NCBI GenBank assembly: GCA_028278025.1 | Contig: JANQFE010000101.1 | Span: 1-55,221, forward strand | Direction: 5' to 3' | Source: Thermodesulfobacteriota bacterium | Lineage (GTDB): Bacteria; Desulfobacterota; WTBG01; CAIYCZ01; CAIRTM01 | DNA length: 55,221 nt | In this document: one piece after another, positions 52,947 through 55,221 of the stretch | Layout of the letters: each line of letters begins with the position of its first letter | Numbering within the stretch: the first letter of the stretch is position 1 | Program-made: the position numbers and the translations under genes | The notes under the pieces: model-generated | The model's database searches: none | The model's input: only the letters and a program-made list of their open reading frames with translations | Told to the model about the DNA's origin: nothing

Positions 52947-53174
52947 ATCGTGAATGTCCCTATGCGACAGATACCCTACAGTAGTAAACATACATATACA
53001 TACAAGTCAAAGTATAAAAAAACGCCTGCAATGTGTCAACAAAAAGAAGGTGGTCACATACCTTGGTGCTTGAGAAACCTGTTCCCAAAGAGATCATCCT
53101 TGACAATAAACGTCTAATCATCCTATAGTTGTACACAATGTTTAATTTATTAATTTTCAGAGCTCAATCAACCG

Positions 53175-54737
53175 GTGAATAAAGGCTTTCGCAAACGTCT
53201 GCTCATCTTTTGTCTGGTTATTGTACACATTCTCCCTGTTTGGCTTTTTACCTATTTCCCTTCCCAGGACGGCCCCTGTCATTTATATAACGCCTATGTG
53301 CTGACCGCCCTCAATCAGGAGCAGACCCCTCTTTTAGGGGAGCTGTATCAGCTTAATACAAAGTTTTTTCCCAACTGGCTTACCCATCTGGTACTTGCAG
53401 CCCTTATGTTTGTTGTATCCCCTCTTATTGCAGAAAAAATCCTGCTGAGCATGATTGTCGCTTTGGTTCCGCTATCACTCTTTTATTTTATTAACAGCAT
53501 CAACCGGGGCAGGGATTCTTACGGCTTTCTGGGCTTCTTATTCAGCTACAATTATCTACTGCATATGGGTTTCTGGAATTTTTGCCTGTCTGTCTCTTTG
53601 TATTTTTTTACACTGGGTTTTTTCTGGCGTCATAAGGAACAAATCCGCATCGGACCTATAGTCAGCATCAACCTGCTGTGTATGCTTATCTACTTCTGTC
53701 ACATCATATCATTTGCCCTGCTGCTGCTTTCAATCAGTTTGCTTGCCGTCACACTATATTATCGCAACCCCTTACACGTCGCAAAACTTCTAGGATGCAT
53801 TCTGCCCTGGTATGGTGTTATGGCCAATTATCTGTTGTCCAGTACTGCCGAACAAAGCCGTGCCTATGGGGGCAAGCAGTGGCTGCTGGACTTTTTTCTG
53901 AATATTAAATCTCTGGTATATTACACCGATGCTCATCAGTTCATTACACGCATAGTGTTCGGGCTGCTGACGATCCTGTTTATTGCCACTATCTATATAC
54001 GCGTACGCAAAAAAACCCTGTTCAACCACACGTTTCCGTTCATGCTTCTCTGCGCTGTTCTGACTGTCATTTTTTTCCTAGCACCCTGGAAGATAGGAAC
54101 CGGAGCTGTTATCAATGACCGCATACACCTGTTTATTTTCCCTGTGCTGCTGCCCTTCCTGCATGAAAGCAACAGCCGCTTCATCAGGCGTGGGCTTATT
54201 GCAATTATGATACTGCTGTCACTTGCCCATGTCGGCATAAGCTGCCGCTATTACTATTATCTTAACCGAGGGCTGCATGAGTTTACCTCTGCACGGCACC
54301 TGGTTGAGCCCAACACAACCCTACTGGTGCTTGGTACTGACTGGTGGAATTATGAAGTGCAAGTCGACTACGTGGAACCCTTTGTGCAGGCCGCAAACTA
54401 CTACTGCCTGAACAACGGGTGTGTGAACCTGGGCAACTACGAGGCCAAATTTAAATATTTCCCCATAAACTGGAAACAAAAATATTCCGGCCCCATTCAC
54501 TACATCATCACTTGGAGGCTCCATGAGGATTACATCATGACCAGCGATGATATTGACCAGACCCATGGCTATGATCTGAAACAGCTCAAGAAAAGTCTTG
54601 ATTCTGATTATGACCAGATTTTTTCATCGGGACGGAACCTGAAACTCTATAGGCACAAAAGCATGGCTAGAAAAATTACGAGTATCGAGCAAGGAGTGCT
54701 GAGAAAAACTGGATACTGGTTTCTTGATACTGGATAA
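53175..54737 (+). CDS. polytopic membrane protein, possibly a GT-C glycosyltransferase
   Basis: A 520-aa protein with about ten hydrophobic segments up to ~370 and a soluble C-terminal part (~375-520). The first loop holds FPSQDGPCHLYNAYVLT, with an Asp in the place where GT-C enzymes have their catalytic acid. The start is GTG (53175). It is divergent from the sulfatase-type gene. No firm family assignment is possible. Confidence 0.6.
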   Translation: MNKGFRKRLLIFCLVIVHILPVWLFTYFPSQDGPCHLYNAYVLTALNQEQTPLLGELYQLNTKFFPNWLTHLVLAALMFVVSPLIAEKILLSMIVALVPLSLFYFINSINRGRDSYGFLGFLFSYNYLLHMGFWNFCLSVSLYFFTLGFFWRHKEQIRIGPIVSINLLCMLIYFCHIISFALLLLSISLLAVTLYYRNPLHVAKLLGCILPWYGVMANYLLSSTAEQSRAYGGKQWLLDFFLNIKSLVYYTDAHQFITRIVFGLLTILFIATIYIRVRKKTLFNHTFPFMLLCAVLTVIFFLAPWKIGTGAVINDRIHLFIFPVLLPFLHESNSRFIRRGLIAIMILLSLAHVGISCRYYYYLNRGLHEFTSARHLVEPNTTLLVLGTDWWNYEVQVDYVEPFVQAANYYCLNNGCVNLGNYEAKFKYFPINWKQKYSGPIHYIITWRLHEDYIMTSDDIDQTHGYDLKQLKKSLDSDYDQIFSSGRNLKLYRHKSMARKITSIEQGVLRKTGYWFLDTG

Positions 54738-54824
54738 ACCCTGAAATTTTTGTTGGCGAGTCTTCTCCTTATACAGTCATTTCTTTTTTATTTAACCGCT
54801 GACATACGCCGACGAACACGGGCT

Positions 54825-54915
54825 TCTCCCGCGACCTGCGGGAGAAAACCCATCGACGGCCTTTCAGGCCAGGGGTTCAGCGCCGACTGTTGCAAAGGCG
54901 CTTAACAATAGTCGT
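54825..54915. repeat. cluster of palindromes downstream of the membrane protein gene
   Basis: TTCTCCCGC-gacct-GCGGGAGAA (54825-54847) is a perfect nine-pair hairpin. GGCCT-ttc-AGGCC (54859-54871) and GCGCC/GGCGC (54881-54902, interlocked with CGACTGTTG/CAATAGTCG to 54915) follow. No gene is visible from 54738 to the IS-like fragment at 55134. Confidence 0.6.
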
Positions 54916-55067
54916 TTTATATCACGAAGTGATTGCATTTCCCTTTTTTCTATAGCCCTTTAACACTGCAACAACTGATGTGGTAAGAACATCTGCGGCG
55001 GTGCGAGCGATGGACGATAATAGTAACTTTCGGATATTCCAGCGAGCACATAGACGCAGGCGGTCGA

Positions 55068-55125
55068 GCCGCATCAACCGTTGCAGTTTCAACTGTAAGG
55101 CTACGCTTTTTTGCAAAATGCTCTA
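55068..55125. repeat. 58-bp repeat, copy 2
   Basis: Ungapped match to 23981-24038 with 8 differences. The core GCTTTTTTGC and AAATGCTCTA are retained, but the hairpin is altered (CAGTT-TC-AACTG). It ends nine bases before the stop codon of the transposase-like fragment. Confidence 0.8.
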
Positions 55126-55133
55126 GTGTCGTG

Positions 55134-55221
55134 TCAACTTTCGAATGTCGGATAAAGTCTGATTAGCTTTACCCGAGCATCCTCGGCAGTGAATTGCCAA
55201 TTAACCTTTGCGTTTTTATTG
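55134..55221 (-). mobile_element. 3' end of an IS630-like transposase gene, cut by the window edge
   Basis: On the minus strand the last 28 codons read NKNAKVNWQFTAEDARVKLI and RLYPTFES, then a stop at 55134-55136. This resembles the C-terminal tail of IS630-family transposases (pattern NWQFTxxDARIKLxxLYP) as I remember it. The gene continues beyond the right edge, so an intact IS cannot be judged. Confidence 0.5.

Overview
The window is a 55 kb piece of chromosome from a Gram-negative (diderm) bacterium. It carries a type II secretion system with a secretin, a TonB-dependent receptor, lipoproteins, an AmiC-type amidase with a sigma-54 style two-component system nearby, HU, pyrE, tgt and indirect Gln-tRNA synthesis genes (gatC, gatA). 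This set, together with secreted proteins that have Asp-rich linkers, fits Desulfobacterota/'Deltaproteobacteria' or a related candidate phylum. I cannot place the organism more precisely from sequence alone.

Layout. 1-5.9 kb is an AT-richer accessory stretch: a gamma-class carbonic anhydrase, several secreted or lipoprotein genes on the minus strand (some broken), a membrane protein, and the last ~68 codons of a tyrosine integrase lying next to a tRNA-Leu gene, so this looks like the remains of an integrated element. 6.2-12.8 kb is housekeeping: pyrE, an unknown gene, an orphan multi-cluster iron-sulfur protein, tRNA-Gln directly in front of gatC-gatA, and an amidase with three nearly identical LysM repeats. 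13.0-23.9 kb is a complete-looking type II secretion operon gspE-F-G-H-I-J-K-L-M-D (no gspC and no prepilin peptidase here). 24.0-29.7 kb on the minus strand is a tight four-gene operon: solute-binding protein, histidine kinase, NtrC-type regulator, TonB-dependent receptor.

30.1-42.1 kb is the most unusual region: twelve genes, all on the plus strand, forming a type II fatty-acid/polyketide-like pathway. It has five ketosynthase-fold proteins (three with the Cys-His-His triad, two with Cys and the first His replaced), an acyl-ACP reductase (AAR) homologue with its catalytic Cys, a ketoreductase, an extended acyl carrier protein, two FabZ-type dehydratases, an NAD-dependent extended SDR that seems to start at ATA, and a double-hotdog protein in which the two catalytic residues are split between the halves. 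No enoyl reductase, malonyl transacylase or thioesterase is present. The composition predicts an unsaturated or otherwise unusual acyl chain released as an aldehyde or alcohol. A GT-C type membrane glycosyltransferase and a PAPS sulfotransferase follow and could decorate a lipid product.

45.3-54.7 kb holds tgt, a periplasmic DUF4412/LolA-like protein, an AttH/CrtC-like lipoprotein, a small secreted protein sharing its C-terminal domain with one near the left end, HU, a 1.5 kb gene-free stretch full of strong hairpins, a sulfatase-superfamily membrane enzyme lacking the sulfatase Cys, and a polytopic membrane protein. The right edge carries palindromes, a second copy of a 58-bp repeat found behind gspD, and what looks like the tail of an IS630-type transposase.
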